The notes under the pieces: model-generated
Databases searched by the model: none
What the model saw: only the letters and a program-made list of their open reading frames with translations
Told to the model about the DNA's origin: nothing
Program-made: the position numbers and the translations under genes
Shown: one piece after another, positions 17,881-25,897 of the stretch
How positions within the stretch are numbered: position 1 is the stretch's first letter
Layout: every line of letters starts with the position of its first letter
Source: Octadecabacter sp. B2R22
GTDB lineage: Bacteria; Pseudomonadota; Alphaproteobacteria; Rhodobacterales; Rhodobacteraceae
Direction of reading: 5' to 3'
Length of the DNA stretch: 64,000 nt
Assembly (NCBI RefSeq): GCF_018861045.1
Contig: NZ_JAHKQJ010000002.1
Span: 186,001 to 250,000, forward strand

Positions 17881-19164
17881 ATGGCCCTCGATGACAACGC
17901 GACCTTTACTTACGAAGCAGAGAAGAAAGACCTCTATGACATGGGTGAAATTCCACCCATGGGTCACGTCCCCGCTCAAATGCATTCTTGGGTGATCCGT
18001 CGCGAACGTCACGGCGAACCTGATAAGGCGTTCGAACTCGAAGTCGTGGACACACCCAAGCTCGACAGCCACGAAGTTCTCGTGCTCGTTATGGCTGCAG
18101 GCGTTAACTATAACGGCGTTTGGGCCGGTCTCGGCCAGCCCATCAGCCCGTTTGATGGCCACGGTGCAGAATACCACATTGCAGGCTCTGATGCCTCTGG
18201 CATCGTCTGGGCGGTTGGCGACAAAGTGAAACGCTGGAAGGTCGGCGATGAAGTTGTTGTGCACTGCAACCAAGACGACGGTGATGACGAAGAATGCAAC
18301 GGTGGCGATCCGATGTTCTCTACGTCTCAGCGCATCTGGGGCTACGAGACGCCTGATGGGTCCTTCGCGCAGTTCACCAACGTGCAAGCGCAGCAATTGA
18401 TGCCGCGCCCGCAGCACCTGACATGGGAAGAATCGGCGTGCTACACGCTGACGCTCGCCACGGCCTACCGCATGTTGTTCGGCCACGAACCACATGACCT
18501 TAAGCCAGGTCAGAACGTGCTCGTTTGGGGCGCATCCGGTGGTCTGGGGTCCTACGCGATCCAGCTGATCAACACGGCTGGCGCAAACGCAATCGGCGTG
18601 ATCTCGGACGAAGACAAACGTGACTTCGTTATGGGTCTTGGTGCCAAAGGCGTTATCAACCGCAAGGACTTCAACTGCTGGGGCCAGTTGCCGACAGTGA
18701 ACACACCTGAATACGCCACGTGGTTCAAAGAAGCGCGCAAGTTTGGCGCGGCGATCTGGGCCATTACAGGCAAGGGCAACAACGTCGACATGGTGTTTGA
18801 ACACCCCGGCGAAGCGACGTTCCCAGTATCCACTTTGGTCTGCAAAAAAGGCGGCATGGTCGTTATTTGTGCGGGTACCACAGGCTTCAACTGTACGTTT
18901 GACGTGCGTTACCTTTGGATGCACCAAAAGCGTGTTCAGGGCAGCCACTTTGCGCACCTGAAACAGGCGTCCTCTGCTAACAACCTGATGGTTGAGCGCC
19001 GCCTTGATCCGTGCATGTCCGAAGTGTTCCCATGGGACGAGCTGCCAGCAGCGCACATGAAGATGCTGCGCAACGAGCATAAGCCGGGCAATATGTCGGT
19101 TCTTGTTCAGGCGCCCAAGACGGGTCTACGCACCCTCGAAGAGGTTCTCGACGCCAAGGGCTAA
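17881..19164 (+). CDS. ccr: Crotonyl-CoA carboxylase/reductase
   Basis: Key enzyme of the EMC pathway: NADPH-dependent reductive carboxylation of crotonyl-CoA to ethylmalonyl-CoA. It has 427 residues and belongs to the zinc-free MDR superfamily. Visible are the N-terminal DLYDMGEIPPMGHVP, the cofactor loop WGASGGLGSYAIQL and the substrate/CO2 region HQKRVQGSHFAH. The ATG at 17881 has a GGAG site and gives the known N-terminus; an in-frame extension to 17788 is unlikely. It is followed by a strong terminator. Together with ecm, mch and the thioesterase-like gene it implies acetyl-CoA assimilation without the glyoxylate bypass. Confidence 0.97.
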   Translation: MALDDNATFTYEAEKKDLYDMGEIPPMGHVPAQMHSWVIRRERHGEPDKAFELEVVDTPKLDSHEVLVLVMAAGVNYNGVWAGLGQPISPFDGHGAEYHIAGSDASGIVWAVGDKVKRWKVGDEVVVHCNQDDGDDEECNGGDPMFSTSQRIWGYETPDGSFAQFTNVQAQQLMPRPQHLTWEESACYTLTLATAYRMLFGHEPHDLKPGQNVLVWGASGGLGSYAIQLINTAGANAIGVISDEDKRDFVMGLGAKGVINRKDFNCWGQLPTVNTPEYATWFKEARKFGAAIWAITGKGNNVDMVFEHPGEATFPVSTLVCKKGGMVVICAGTTGFNCTFDVRYLWMHQKRVQGSHFAHLKQASSANNLMVERRLDPCMSEVFPWDELPAAHMKMLRNEHKPGNMSVLVQAPKTGLRTLEEVLDAKG

Positions 19165-19194
19165 TGGCCACTGCGCGCATGACAAACCAAAAAC

Positions 19195-19232
19195 AGGGCC
19201 GCCAGCAAAAGCTGCGCGGCCCTTTTCGTTTT
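19195..19232 (+). terminator. Rho-independent terminator of ccr
   Basis: Stem AGGGCCGCCAGC paired with GCTG and GCGGCCCT (one bulged C), AAAA loop, then TTTTCGTTTT. It lies 30 bases after the ccr stop. Confidence 0.9.
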
Positions 19233-19286
19233 CAATCGCTTATGAAATTGCCGCCCCCTCATTTCTAGCGGGGTCGTTTCAGTAGG

Positions 19287-19302
19287 GTGATTTGTTAATC
19301 AC
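19287..19302. promoter_or_regulatory. Palindrome upstream of the quorum-sensing unit
   Basis: Inverted repeat GTGATT, TGTT, AATCAC, 57-72 bases before the small gene that leads luxR. No T-run follows. It may bind a regulator; its sequence is not a classical lux box. Confidence 0.4.
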
Positions 19303-19322
19303 TCCGGTTCTATACTCGATTC

Positions 19323-19338
19323 TTAACCATTCTTTAAC
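19323..19338 (+). promoter_or_regulatory. Putative CtrA-binding site
   Basis: Exact match to the CtrA consensus TTAA-N7-TTAAC (TTAA at 19323 and TTAAC at 19334), 21 bases before the start of the small gene at 19359. CtrA is the response regulator that in roseobacters links quorum sensing with motility and gene transfer agents. The position, close to the start, could overlap the promoter. Not tested. Confidence 0.5.
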
Positions 19339-19358
19339 GGAACACGCAGAGGGTAAAT

Positions 19359-19574
19359 ATGGGACAGAAATGGATCATCGACGTAATTTCCGACCTGCGT
19401 GCCTTCGCCGACCAGAATGGGTTGCCTCTTTTGGCTGCCCAACTGGACGTCACGTCTAGCATTGCCGAGTCAGAGATCACCTCGATGCTAGAGGGGGCGC
19501 CCCAAGCGGCGAATGTAAATGCAAGCCAACCTGCGGCAGTTCTTGCTGAAATTGGATCAGGCCACAGATCTTAG
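19359..19574 (+). CDS. Small conserved-looking protein leading luxR
   Basis: A 71-residue protein with a good GAGGG ribosome-binding site 7 bases before ATG. The N-terminal part MGQKWIIDVISDLRAFADQN is amphipathic; the rest is alanine-rich. It overlaps the luxR start by 56 bases in another frame, implying coupled translation. I recall similar short proteins (with a KWIIDVL-like start) before luxR genes in other Rhodobacterales, but cannot verify this. The function is unknown; an adaptor or modulator of LuxR is inference. Confidence 0.7.
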   Translation: MGQKWIIDVISDLRAFADQNGLPLLAAQLDVTSSIAESEITSMLEGAPQAANVNASQPAAVLAEIGSGHRS

Positions 19575-20292
19575 CGATCTCCAAGAGTGCATCACCGCGC
19601 TGCGCGATCACTTTGACGTCGCGCATCTGGTCTATCACTGGGTCTCTGCGGACGGGGAGCAATACGGCTGCGGAACCTATGCCGCCTCGTGGGTTCAACA
19701 CTACTTGGACCAAGGGTACTTACGCATTGATCCTGTCGTGATAGGCTGCTTCCAACGGTTTCACCCCGTCGATTGGAAGGCGCTGGATTGGACAAGTAAA
19801 TCCGCCATTACATTCCGGCTAGAAGCGCTCAGCGCGGGGGTCGGTAATCAGGGCTATTCCATCCCGATACGCGGGCCATCCGGCCAGTTCGCAATGTTTT
19901 CGATTTCCGACAACACCGATGACAGCACTTGGGCCAATATCATCGAAAAGAACCGTCGCGATTGGCTGCTTTGTGCGCATTCTTTCAACCAAAAGGCGCT
20001 GGAACTTGAAACACGGCGCCTGCCCAATCCCGTCAAACCGCTGTCGGGGCGCGAAGTCGATGTTTTGACCCTTTTGGCCATGGGATATTCGCGCGGTCAG
20101 GTCGCGCAAACGCTCGCGATCTCGGAACACACCCTGCGTGCCTACGTCGAAGGCGCGCGTTTCAAGCTTGGGGCCTCGAACACGATGCATGCCGTTGCCC
20201 GCGCTGTCTCGGAAGGGTTGATCGTTATGGGCGGTGCGGCCCGCAATGCGCGTGGTGACTGGCCGGGCAGAACCGGCGCCGCTGCGGAATAA
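19519..20292 (+). CDS. LuxR-family autoinducer-binding transcription regulator
   Basis: A quorum-sensing regulator of 257 residues. The N-terminal autoinducer-binding domain (about 20-165) retains the TraR pocket residues at nearly the same numbers: Trp58, Tyr62, Asp71 and Trp86. The C-terminal LuxR helix-turn-helix (about 175-235) begins with LSGREVDVLTLLAMGYS. It is followed after 91 bases by its cognate synthase. The start at 19519 lacks a strong ribosome-binding site, which fits coupling to the overlapping small gene. N-acyl-homoserine lactone is the expected ligand. Confidence 0.93.
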   Translation: MQANLRQFLLKLDQATDLSDLQECITALRDHFDVAHLVYHWVSADGEQYGCGTYAASWVQHYLDQGYLRIDPVVIGCFQRFHPVDWKALDWTSKSAITFRLEALSAGVGNQGYSIPIRGPSGQFAMFSISDNTDDSTWANIIEKNRRDWLLCAHSFNQKALELETRRLPNPVKPLSGREVDVLTLLAMGYSRGQVAQTLAISEHTLRAYVEGARFKLGASNTMHAVARAVSEGLIVMGGAARNARGDWPGRTGAAAE

Positions 20293-20356
20293 ACGGGCGC
20301 AGGCAACACCGAACGAACGCTCTCCATACCTTGAATTAACCCCAATCGCATAGCGT

Positions 20357-20374
20357 TCCATCCCAACGGATGGA
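20357..20374 (+). repeat. Hairpin overlapping the luxI ribosome-binding site
   Basis: TCCATCC, CAAC loop, GGATGGA. The 3' arm includes the first three bases of the GGAGG Shine-Dalgarno (20372-20376) of the gene at 20384, so folding could limit translation. This may be chance; no covariation data are available. Confidence 0.4.
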
Positions 20375-20383
20375 GGCTCGAAA

Positions 20384-21022
20384 ATGCTACGTTATCTTTA
20401 TGGATCGCAACTGAACCAACACCCAGCCTTGGCGGGTTCGATGTTTCGCCACCGCGCTGTGCAGTTTCATGACCGTCTTGGATGGGACGTCACTGTTGAT
20501 GAAAACGGACATGAACGTGACGGCTATGATGACCAAGACCCTCTCTACGTGGTCTGGCAAACCCCCAATGGGCGTCACGGCGGGTCCATGCGGTTTTTGC
20601 CGACCACAGGGCCGACCATGGTGAACGATCACTTTAGTGACCTGATCGACGGGCGCAAAATCTGTAGCCCGCATATCTGGGAATCCACTCGGTTTTGTTT
20701 AGCGCCGGATGCCAATGCCCGCGTGGCTGCGGCCCTTATGCTGGGCGGAGGCGAATTGATGCGTGGCTTTGGTGTTCGCCAATTCGTCGGGGTGTTCGAT
20801 GCGCGTATGGTGCGTATTTACCGCCGAACCGGATCAAGCCCGACCGTCTTGGGCAGCAGCGGACAAGGGCGCGATAAGATCAGCGTTGGACTTTGGGACT
20901 ATGACCCAACGGATCGCCTGAATGTCTTGGCACGTGCTAGGCTGTCATCAGCGGTCTCCGAACACTGGTATGCGCGCGCCTTTGGGCAAAAGCCCGAAAA
21001 TTCCCGCCCCCGCGCGGCCTAA
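20384..21022 (+). CDS. Acyl-homoserine-lactone synthase (LuxI family)
   Basis: Autoinducer synthase of 212 residues that makes N-acyl-homoserine lactone from acyl-ACP and S-adenosylmethionine. The canonical LuxI residues are present at standard positions: Arg24, Phe28, Trp34, the acidic DGYDDQD stretch (46-52), Arg70 in SMRFLPT, Phe84, Glu100 and Arg103 in WESTRFC. It lies directly downstream of its luxR partner. The acyl-chain length cannot be predicted. It is followed by a helicase gene after 39 bases. Confidence 0.94.
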   Translation: MLRYLYGSQLNQHPALAGSMFRHRAVQFHDRLGWDVTVDENGHERDGYDDQDPLYVVWQTPNGRHGGSMRFLPTTGPTMVNDHFSDLIDGRKICSPHIWESTRFCLAPDANARVAAALMLGGGELMRGFGVRQFVGVFDARMVRIYRRTGSSPTVLGSSGQGRDKISVGLWDYDPTDRLNVLARARLSSAVSEHWYARAFGQKPENSRPRAA

Positions 21023-21061
21023 CCGCTGGCCCCGCCCGCGCCCCGCCGTTAGGGTCGCGCC

Positions 21062-22606
21062 ATGACCGATATTGCCCTGACCCTCTCTGACGACCAAGCC
21101 GAAGCATGGGACGCCGTGTCCGACCTTTTGGGCGCGGCTGGGGTGGATATCCTCAGCGGCGAAACACGTGCCCCCAAAGAAAACCCCGACAGTTCTGTTG
21201 TGGCGGTTTTGGGCAAAGCGGGGAGCGGTAAAACGCTTCTGCTGGCTGAACTGTTCAAGTCCTTGAAAGAGGCGGGCGTTGATATCGTCTCGGGCGACTA
21301 CGAGGGCAAAAAACGCCGTGACAGACGCACCCTTGCGATCCTTGCGCCCACAAACAAAGCCGCCAGCGTGTTGCGCAACCGCGGTGTGCCCGCCACGACG
21401 ATCCACCGTATTCTCTACACGCCGATGTATGATCCCGAATATGAAAAGATCGCGGAATGGCTGGCGGGGCAGGGCGACAAACCCGAGATCGAGGGCCTCA
21501 CCGAGGTCGCGCTGGATCGCGCGTTCGCGTCCTATCAAATCAATTCGTCCGTTCCTGCAGCCCTCGCGGCGGCAGGCCTGCGTGGCAGCGATTTCATCAC
21601 AGGATGGAAGCGTCGTGAAGATCCTCTCGACATCGGGTTCGTGGATGAATCCTCCATGCTCGACGCCAAACAGTTTGAAGACCTCAAAGACATCTTTCCA
21701 ACGCTCGTGTTGTTCGGCGATCCTGCCCAGCTCCCACCCGTTAAGGCCGAAGGCGGGCAAATGGTGTTTCACCAATTGCCAGACTCGCGCCAATTGGTGC
21801 TGTCCCGCGTCCACCGCCAGACCGCCGACAACCCGATCCTCGATCTCGCCCATGCGCTGGCTGATCCGCAGGTGGATTTCTACGCGTTCGAACAACTCGT
21901 TGCCGAAGCCGCCGCCAAAGACGACCGCGTCGTCATGGCCCAGCGGGTCGAAAGCGATCTTATGGCGCGCAGCCCGTGCCTTGTGTGGCGCAACGCGACC
22001 CGCATCAAACTGATCCACGCCTTTCGCAACGCCTTTGGCGCGCCATCCGATGAGCTCCTCGAAGGGGAACCACTGATCTGTGACGGCATCGAACTTCCGA
22101 TGAAACACCGCAAAAAACGTCTCGACCTTGAAGCCCGCGGCCTCATCAAAGGGGCGCAAGTCATCTACCTCGGGCCAGGCCGAAAGCCGGGGTTCTCGCG
22201 ACTTCATGTGATGGGCGCCGAAGACCCGCAAGTCAGCGCCGCCAGCATCGTGAAGATCGAACTTGAAGGCGACGAAGAACCCTTCATCCCCTTTGCCGCG
22301 CGTATGGGGGCGACGTTCCTGCACGGGGCCGCCGTCACGATCCACAAAGCCCAAGGCAGCCAGTGGGACACCGTGCAAGTCTTTGCGCCCGACATCTACG
22401 CCGCCTCTCGCATGGGGCGGGTCGAGGCGGGGCAACCGCTGTGGAAACGCCTTGCCTATGTGGCGATCACCCGTGCTGAAAACCGTCTGTGTTGGGTGGT
22501 TCGAAACCGACTTGCGCGGCCTTCGGGAACCCTGCGAACAGATGATTTGGTCGTCGCCCCAGCGCCGCTAGAACTCGAAGCGCAAATCGACGGAGAGATA
22601 CATTGA
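21062..22606 (+). CDS. RecD-like ATP-dependent DNA helicase
   Basis: A 514-residue superfamily 1 helicase of the RecD/UvrD_C_2 type. Motif I GKAGSGKT is at about 50-57, motif II is VDESSML, motif III GDPAQLPPV, then the C-terminal UvrD_C_2 region with TIHKAQGSQW and VAITRAENRL. It lacks the recBC partners and matches the short RecD2-like proteins of Rhodobacterales, with a probable role in replication-fork or repair processing. It overlaps the following dehydrogenase start by TTGA. Confidence 0.88.
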   Translation: MTDIALTLSDDQAEAWDAVSDLLGAAGVDILSGETRAPKENPDSSVVAVLGKAGSGKTLLLAELFKSLKEAGVDIVSGDYEGKKRRDRRTLAILAPTNKAASVLRNRGVPATTIHRILYTPMYDPEYEKIAEWLAGQGDKPEIEGLTEVALDRAFASYQINSSVPAALAAAGLRGSDFITGWKRREDPLDIGFVDESSMLDAKQFEDLKDIFPTLVLFGDPAQLPPVKAEGGQMVFHQLPDSRQLVLSRVHRQTADNPILDLAHALADPQVDFYAFEQLVAEAAAKDDRVVMAQRVESDLMARSPCLVWRNATRIKLIHAFRNAFGAPSDELLEGEPLICDGIELPMKHRKKRLDLEARGLIKGAQVIYLGPGRKPGFSRLHVMGAEDPQVSAASIVKIELEGDEEPFIPFAARMGATFLHGAAVTIHKAQGSQWDTVQVFAPDIYAASRMGRVEAGQPLWKRLAYVAITRAENRLCWVVRNRLARPSGTLRTDDLVVAPAPLELEAQIDGEIH

Positions 22607-23331
22607 AAAGCATCATCATCACCGGCGCCAGCAGTGGCATTGGCCGGACGGTCGCTGAAAAGTTTCTGGCCGAGGGATGGACCGTGGGCTTGATCGCGCG
22701 GCGTGAACAGGCGCTGCGCGATGTGGCGGGCGATCATGCCAATGCCCATGTGTTGCCGTGCGACGTGACCGATGCGGATGCGGTTGAACAGGCCTTTGCC
22801 TCCTTTGCCAAGGCCTCCCCGCAACTTGATGTTTTGTTCAACAACGCAGGCATCTTCACCGATCCCGCGCCGATTGACGAAATTCCGGTGCAGGATTGGT
22901 TGGACGCGGTGAATGTGAATCTGACCGGCATGTTTCTGTGCGCGCGTGCGGCTTTTGGTGCAATGCGGCACCAATCCTCACAAGGTGGGCGGATCATCAA
23001 CAACGGGTCCGTTTCCGCCCATACCCCCCGCGAGGGGTCTGTGACCTATACGACCACCAAACATGGCGTCAGCGGGTTGACCAAAACCCTAGCGCTGGAT
23101 GGTCGCCCCTTTGATATCGCATGTGGCCAGATCGATATCGGAAACGCCGAAAGCCCGATGATCAATGCCATCGCCGAACGAAACGCAGACGCCGGATTGT
23201 CGCCCCCACCCATGATCGAAGCCAGCCTCGTGGCGGATGCGATTTGGACCATGGCGAACTTGCCCCTGACAGCCAACACGTTGTTTCAGACATTGATGGC
23301 GACCCAAATGCCCTTTGTCGGGCGAGGCTGA
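22603..23331 (+). CDS. Short-chain dehydrogenase/reductase
   Basis: A 242-residue classical SDR oxidoreductase. Cofactor motif GASSGIGRT is near 7-15, NNAG is at about 84-87, and the catalytic YxxxK appears as YTTTK, with the serine in NNGSVSAHTP. The start is TTG (TTGA overlap with the helicase stop) preceded by GGAGAG. An arginine pair after the second strand (RREQ) suggests NADP. Substrate unknown. It converges directly on the next gene with no gap. Confidence 0.88.
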   Translation: MKSIIITGASSGIGRTVAEKFLAEGWTVGLIARREQALRDVAGDHANAHVLPCDVTDADAVEQAFASFAKASPQLDVLFNNAGIFTDPAPIDEIPVQDWLDAVNVNLTGMFLCARAAFGAMRHQSSQGGRIINNGSVSAHTPREGSVTYTTTKHGVSGLTKTLALDGRPFDIACGQIDIGNAESPMINAIAERNADAGLSPPPMIEASLVADAIWTMANLPLTANTLFQTLMATQMPFVGRG

Positions 23332-24099
23332 TCAGCGCTGGAAAACCCGGAACGCAGCGGAGGCCAGCCATCCAGCAGCGATCGCAATCGCCAAAGACAT
23401 CAGCCCGTAAAACAACGGTTGGTTGCGCGACGTCTCATAAAGCCAGCGTTCCAGCCCTGCTTTATAGACAACAATCGTGGTCTCGTAGTCGTCCACAATC
23501 ATGCCGCCACGTGTCAGAAAGATGCGGATGGCGTAGTCGCCCTCAGTCAACGCGGCAGGCAGCGTGATCTGGCCACGAAACAGCGTTTCTTCTTCGAAGT
23601 CGATCGTACTGTCGAGAACCTGATAAAGGCCTTCGCCCGCGCGAATACGGATCAAGGCGTTGCTAAAGGCAAGACCATCCATAAGTTCGCTTGGCGCCCC
23701 CGAGGCGTTGACGGCTCTTGGAATGGTGATGTTATGGCGCAGGTCTTCAACTGCGCTTAGCGCATCACCCATGGGTGCAGATGTGGCAACCGCATAAAAC
23801 GACGGCGCGGCGTCGATCTCAATCTGGTCACGGTTGGCCCAGATGCCCAGAATGCGTTCTTTACGGCGCACCGTGACGGGTTCGGATGGTCCGGCCAGTG
23901 TGATGATGACCTCCAACGGGCCACCCTCGGGCAATGGCGCGTCCCGCTTTACGGCACCAAAGATAAGAACGTCGGAACCGTTAAAGGTCGCCGTAATTGC
24001 AACCTCGTCGCGGCTTAGCCCAAGCACAATTTCTTCGGACTGGGCGGCGGCTATCGTCGGCAGCAGCGTAACGAAAAGCAGGGCGAACAGGCGGATCAT
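23332..24099 (-). CDS. TIGR02186-type transmembrane protein
   Basis: A 255-residue protein with an N-terminal signal peptide (ending AAAQ near 20), an extracytoplasmic beta-rich domain and one C-terminal transmembrane helix (about 225-250). It matches the TIGR02186 family, which in alphaproteobacteria accompanies TauE/SafE permeases. It overlaps the preceding permease by one base (TAATG), so the two are coupled. Role unknown; an accessory subunit of the permease is the natural inference. Confidence 0.82.
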   Translation of the reverse strand: MIRLFALLFVTLLPTIAAAQSEEIVLGLSRDEVAITATFNGSDVLIFGAVKRDAPLPEGGPLEVIITLAGPSEPVTVRRKERILGIWANRDQIEIDAAPSFYAVATSAPMGDALSAVEDLRHNITIPRAVNASGAPSELMDGLAFSNALIRIRAGEGLYQVLDSTIDFEEETLFRGQITLPAALTEGDYAIRIFLTRGGMIVDDYETTIVVYKAGLERWLYETSRNQPLFYGLMSLAIAIAAGWLASAAFRVFQR

Positions 24100-25019
24100 T
24101 AGTGCCCCCCCGCTGCGCCAAGGGAATAAAGCTCGCTTGGCGTGAGCAACAGATCAAGCGCCAGCTTACCGCACACCGCGAGAACCATCATCGCCAACAA
24201 GATGCGCAGCGATTCCGCTTTCATCTTTACACCGATCCGCGTGCCGATCTGTGCCCCGATCACCCCGCCGACCAGCAGCAAAACGGCCAGAACAATATCG
24301 ACGGTAAAGTTGGTGGTCGCGTGTAGCATCGTTGTGAACGCGGTCACGAAAATGATCTGAAACAGCGATGTGCCGATCACAACTTTCGTGGGCATGCCCA
24401 GCAGATAGATCATTGCAGGCACCATGATGAAACCACCACCTACGCCCATGATTGCCGCCAGAATGCCCACGGCCAAGCCCACCAAAAGTGGCGGAATAAC
24501 CGAAATATAAAGCCCCGACACTCGGAACTTCATCTTGAACGGAAGCGCATGGACCAACCCGTGTTTGCGCCGCACAGGTGCACCGCCGCCGGGTTTGCGC
24601 GACCTGCGAATGGCACGAAGGCTCTCGATAAACATCAACCCACCGACGACGCCCAAAAAGACCACGTAGCAAAGTTTGACCAGCAGATCGACTTGGCCCT
24701 GCGCCTTGAGGTAGTTGAACAAGACCACACCAATGGCAGCCCCAATCAGGCCCCCGATCAGCAGAACCGTTCCCATTTTCAAATCGACGGTTTTCCGCCT
24801 GAGGTGCGCTAGCACACCCGAAAAAGAAGACGCCACAATCTGATTGGCCTCTGTCGCGACCGCTACGGCAGGTGGAATGCCGATGAAGAACAACAGCGGC
24901 GTCATCAAGAACCCGCCGCCCACGCCAAACATGCCTGAGAGTATACCAACAATGCCGCCCAGACCGAGCAACAGAAAGGCATTTACCGACACTTCCGCAA
25001 TGGGCAGGTAGATTTGCAT
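24099..25019 (-). CDS. TauE/SafE-family sulfite/anion exporter
   Basis: A 306-residue polytopic membrane protein, longer than the family member at 3395 because of a basic linker (about 140-165, RRSRKPGGGAPVRRKHG). The duplicated glycine motif is clear: GMFGVGGGFLMTPLL in the first half and AIMGVGGGFIMVPAMI in the second. It probably exports sulfite or an organosulfonate. The ATG at 25019 is chosen because the upstream in-frame ATG at 25067 adds a charged tail not typical of the family. Confidence 0.9.
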   Translation of the reverse strand: MQIYLPIAEVSVNAFLLLGLGGIVGILSGMFGVGGGFLMTPLLFFIGIPPAVAVATEANQIVASSFSGVLAHLRRKTVDLKMGTVLLIGGLIGAAIGVVLFNYLKAQGQVDLLVKLCYVVFLGVVGGLMFIESLRAIRRSRKPGGGAPVRRKHGLVHALPFKMKFRVSGLYISVIPPLLVGLAVGILAAIMGVGGGFIMVPAMIYLLGMPTKVVIGTSLFQIIFVTAFTTMLHATTNFTVDIVLAVLLLVGGVIGAQIGTRIGVKMKAESLRILLAMMVLAVCGKLALDLLLTPSELYSLGAAGGH

Positions 25020-25093
25020 AGGGTCTCTTACGCCTCTCTTGGCGGATGGCGCTACGGCCAAATACAAGCCAGTGTTATGGCCAGATGTTATAC

Positions 25094-25897
25094 TTAAATA
25101 TGGGGCAATGCGGCGCGTAAGACCAGTTCAAGTTTTGCGGCCCCGAGTGGTGCCATTGCTTTTGTATGTTCATGGCTGATGGATTCGTTGGACATGCCCG
25201 CCGCCATGTTGGTGATCGTAGAAATCGCAGCGCAGCGCAGCCCCAAGAACCGCCCAAGGATCACCTCGGGGACCGTGGACATACCAACGGCATCAGCACC
25301 TAACGTGCGTATCGCCTTGATCTCGGCAACGGTCTCAAAGGACGGGCCAGAATACCACGCATAAACCCCGCTGTGCATATCGACTTTTGCGGTCTTGGCG
25401 GCACTTTCCAGCAGATCGCGCAGTTCCGGATCATAGCAGTCTTTCATCGGCACGAACCGCGCGTCGGACTGTTCGCCAATCAACGGGTTCAACCCGCTGA
25501 AATTGATGTGATCGCTGAGGTTCATGATCGCCCCGGTGGGCATCTCAGGCACCATCGATCCAGCCGCATTGGTTGCGATCATCACTTCGCCACCCAGCGC
25601 CTTGAGCACCTCAAGCGGCAAACGCATCGCGTCGCCACGTCCGCTTTCGTAATAATGCGCGCGGCCACCAAACACAGCCACCCGCACCCCCTCAAGCTGA
25701 CCAATCACAAGGTTCGGGTTGTGCCCGCTGACCCCAGCGTGCGGGAACCCTTCAAGCTCGTCGTAGGGAATGGCGACCCCCTCAACAGCGCCCGCCAGAT
25801 GCCCAAGCCCCGACCCGAGGATCAAACCAACTTTGACCGGTGCATCGCCTGCAATTTCGCGGATCTTATCCGCGAGTTCTTCAGCGTTCCTTGACAT
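25094..25897 (-). CDS. punA: Purine-nucleoside phosphorylase (trimeric type)
   Basis: Trimeric-class PNP (267 residues), cleaving inosine/guanosine-type nucleosides with phosphate. Markers are the phosphate loop GSGLGHLAG near 26-34, GGRAHYYES, TNAAGSM, GPSFETVAEI and GMSTVPEVI. It is the last gene of the nucleoside ABC transporter cluster and its start overlaps the upstream permease gene by 17 bases, so imported nucleosides would be split directly after uptake. Confidence 0.93.
   Translation of the reverse strand: MSRNAEELADKIREIAGDAPVKVGLILGSGLGHLAGAVEGVAIPYDELEGFPHAGVSGHNPNLVIGQLEGVRVAVFGGRAHYYESGRGDAMRLPLEVLKALGGEVMIATNAAGSMVPEMPTGAIMNLSDHINFSGLNPLIGEQSDARFVPMKDCYDPELRDLLESAAKTAKVDMHSGVYAWYSGPSFETVAEIKAIRTLGADAVGMSTVPEVILGRFLGLRCAAISTITNMAAGMSNESISHEHTKAMAPLGAAKLELVLRAALPHI

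Noticed and set aside
17821-19080. 419-codon minus-strand frame opposite ccr
   Set aside because: Antisense open frame caused by the codon bias of ccr on the other strand; no motif and no ribosome-binding site.
20948-22435. 495-codon minus-strand frame opposite the RecD-like helicase
   Set aside because: The plus-strand helicase has complete motifs; the antisense frame has none.
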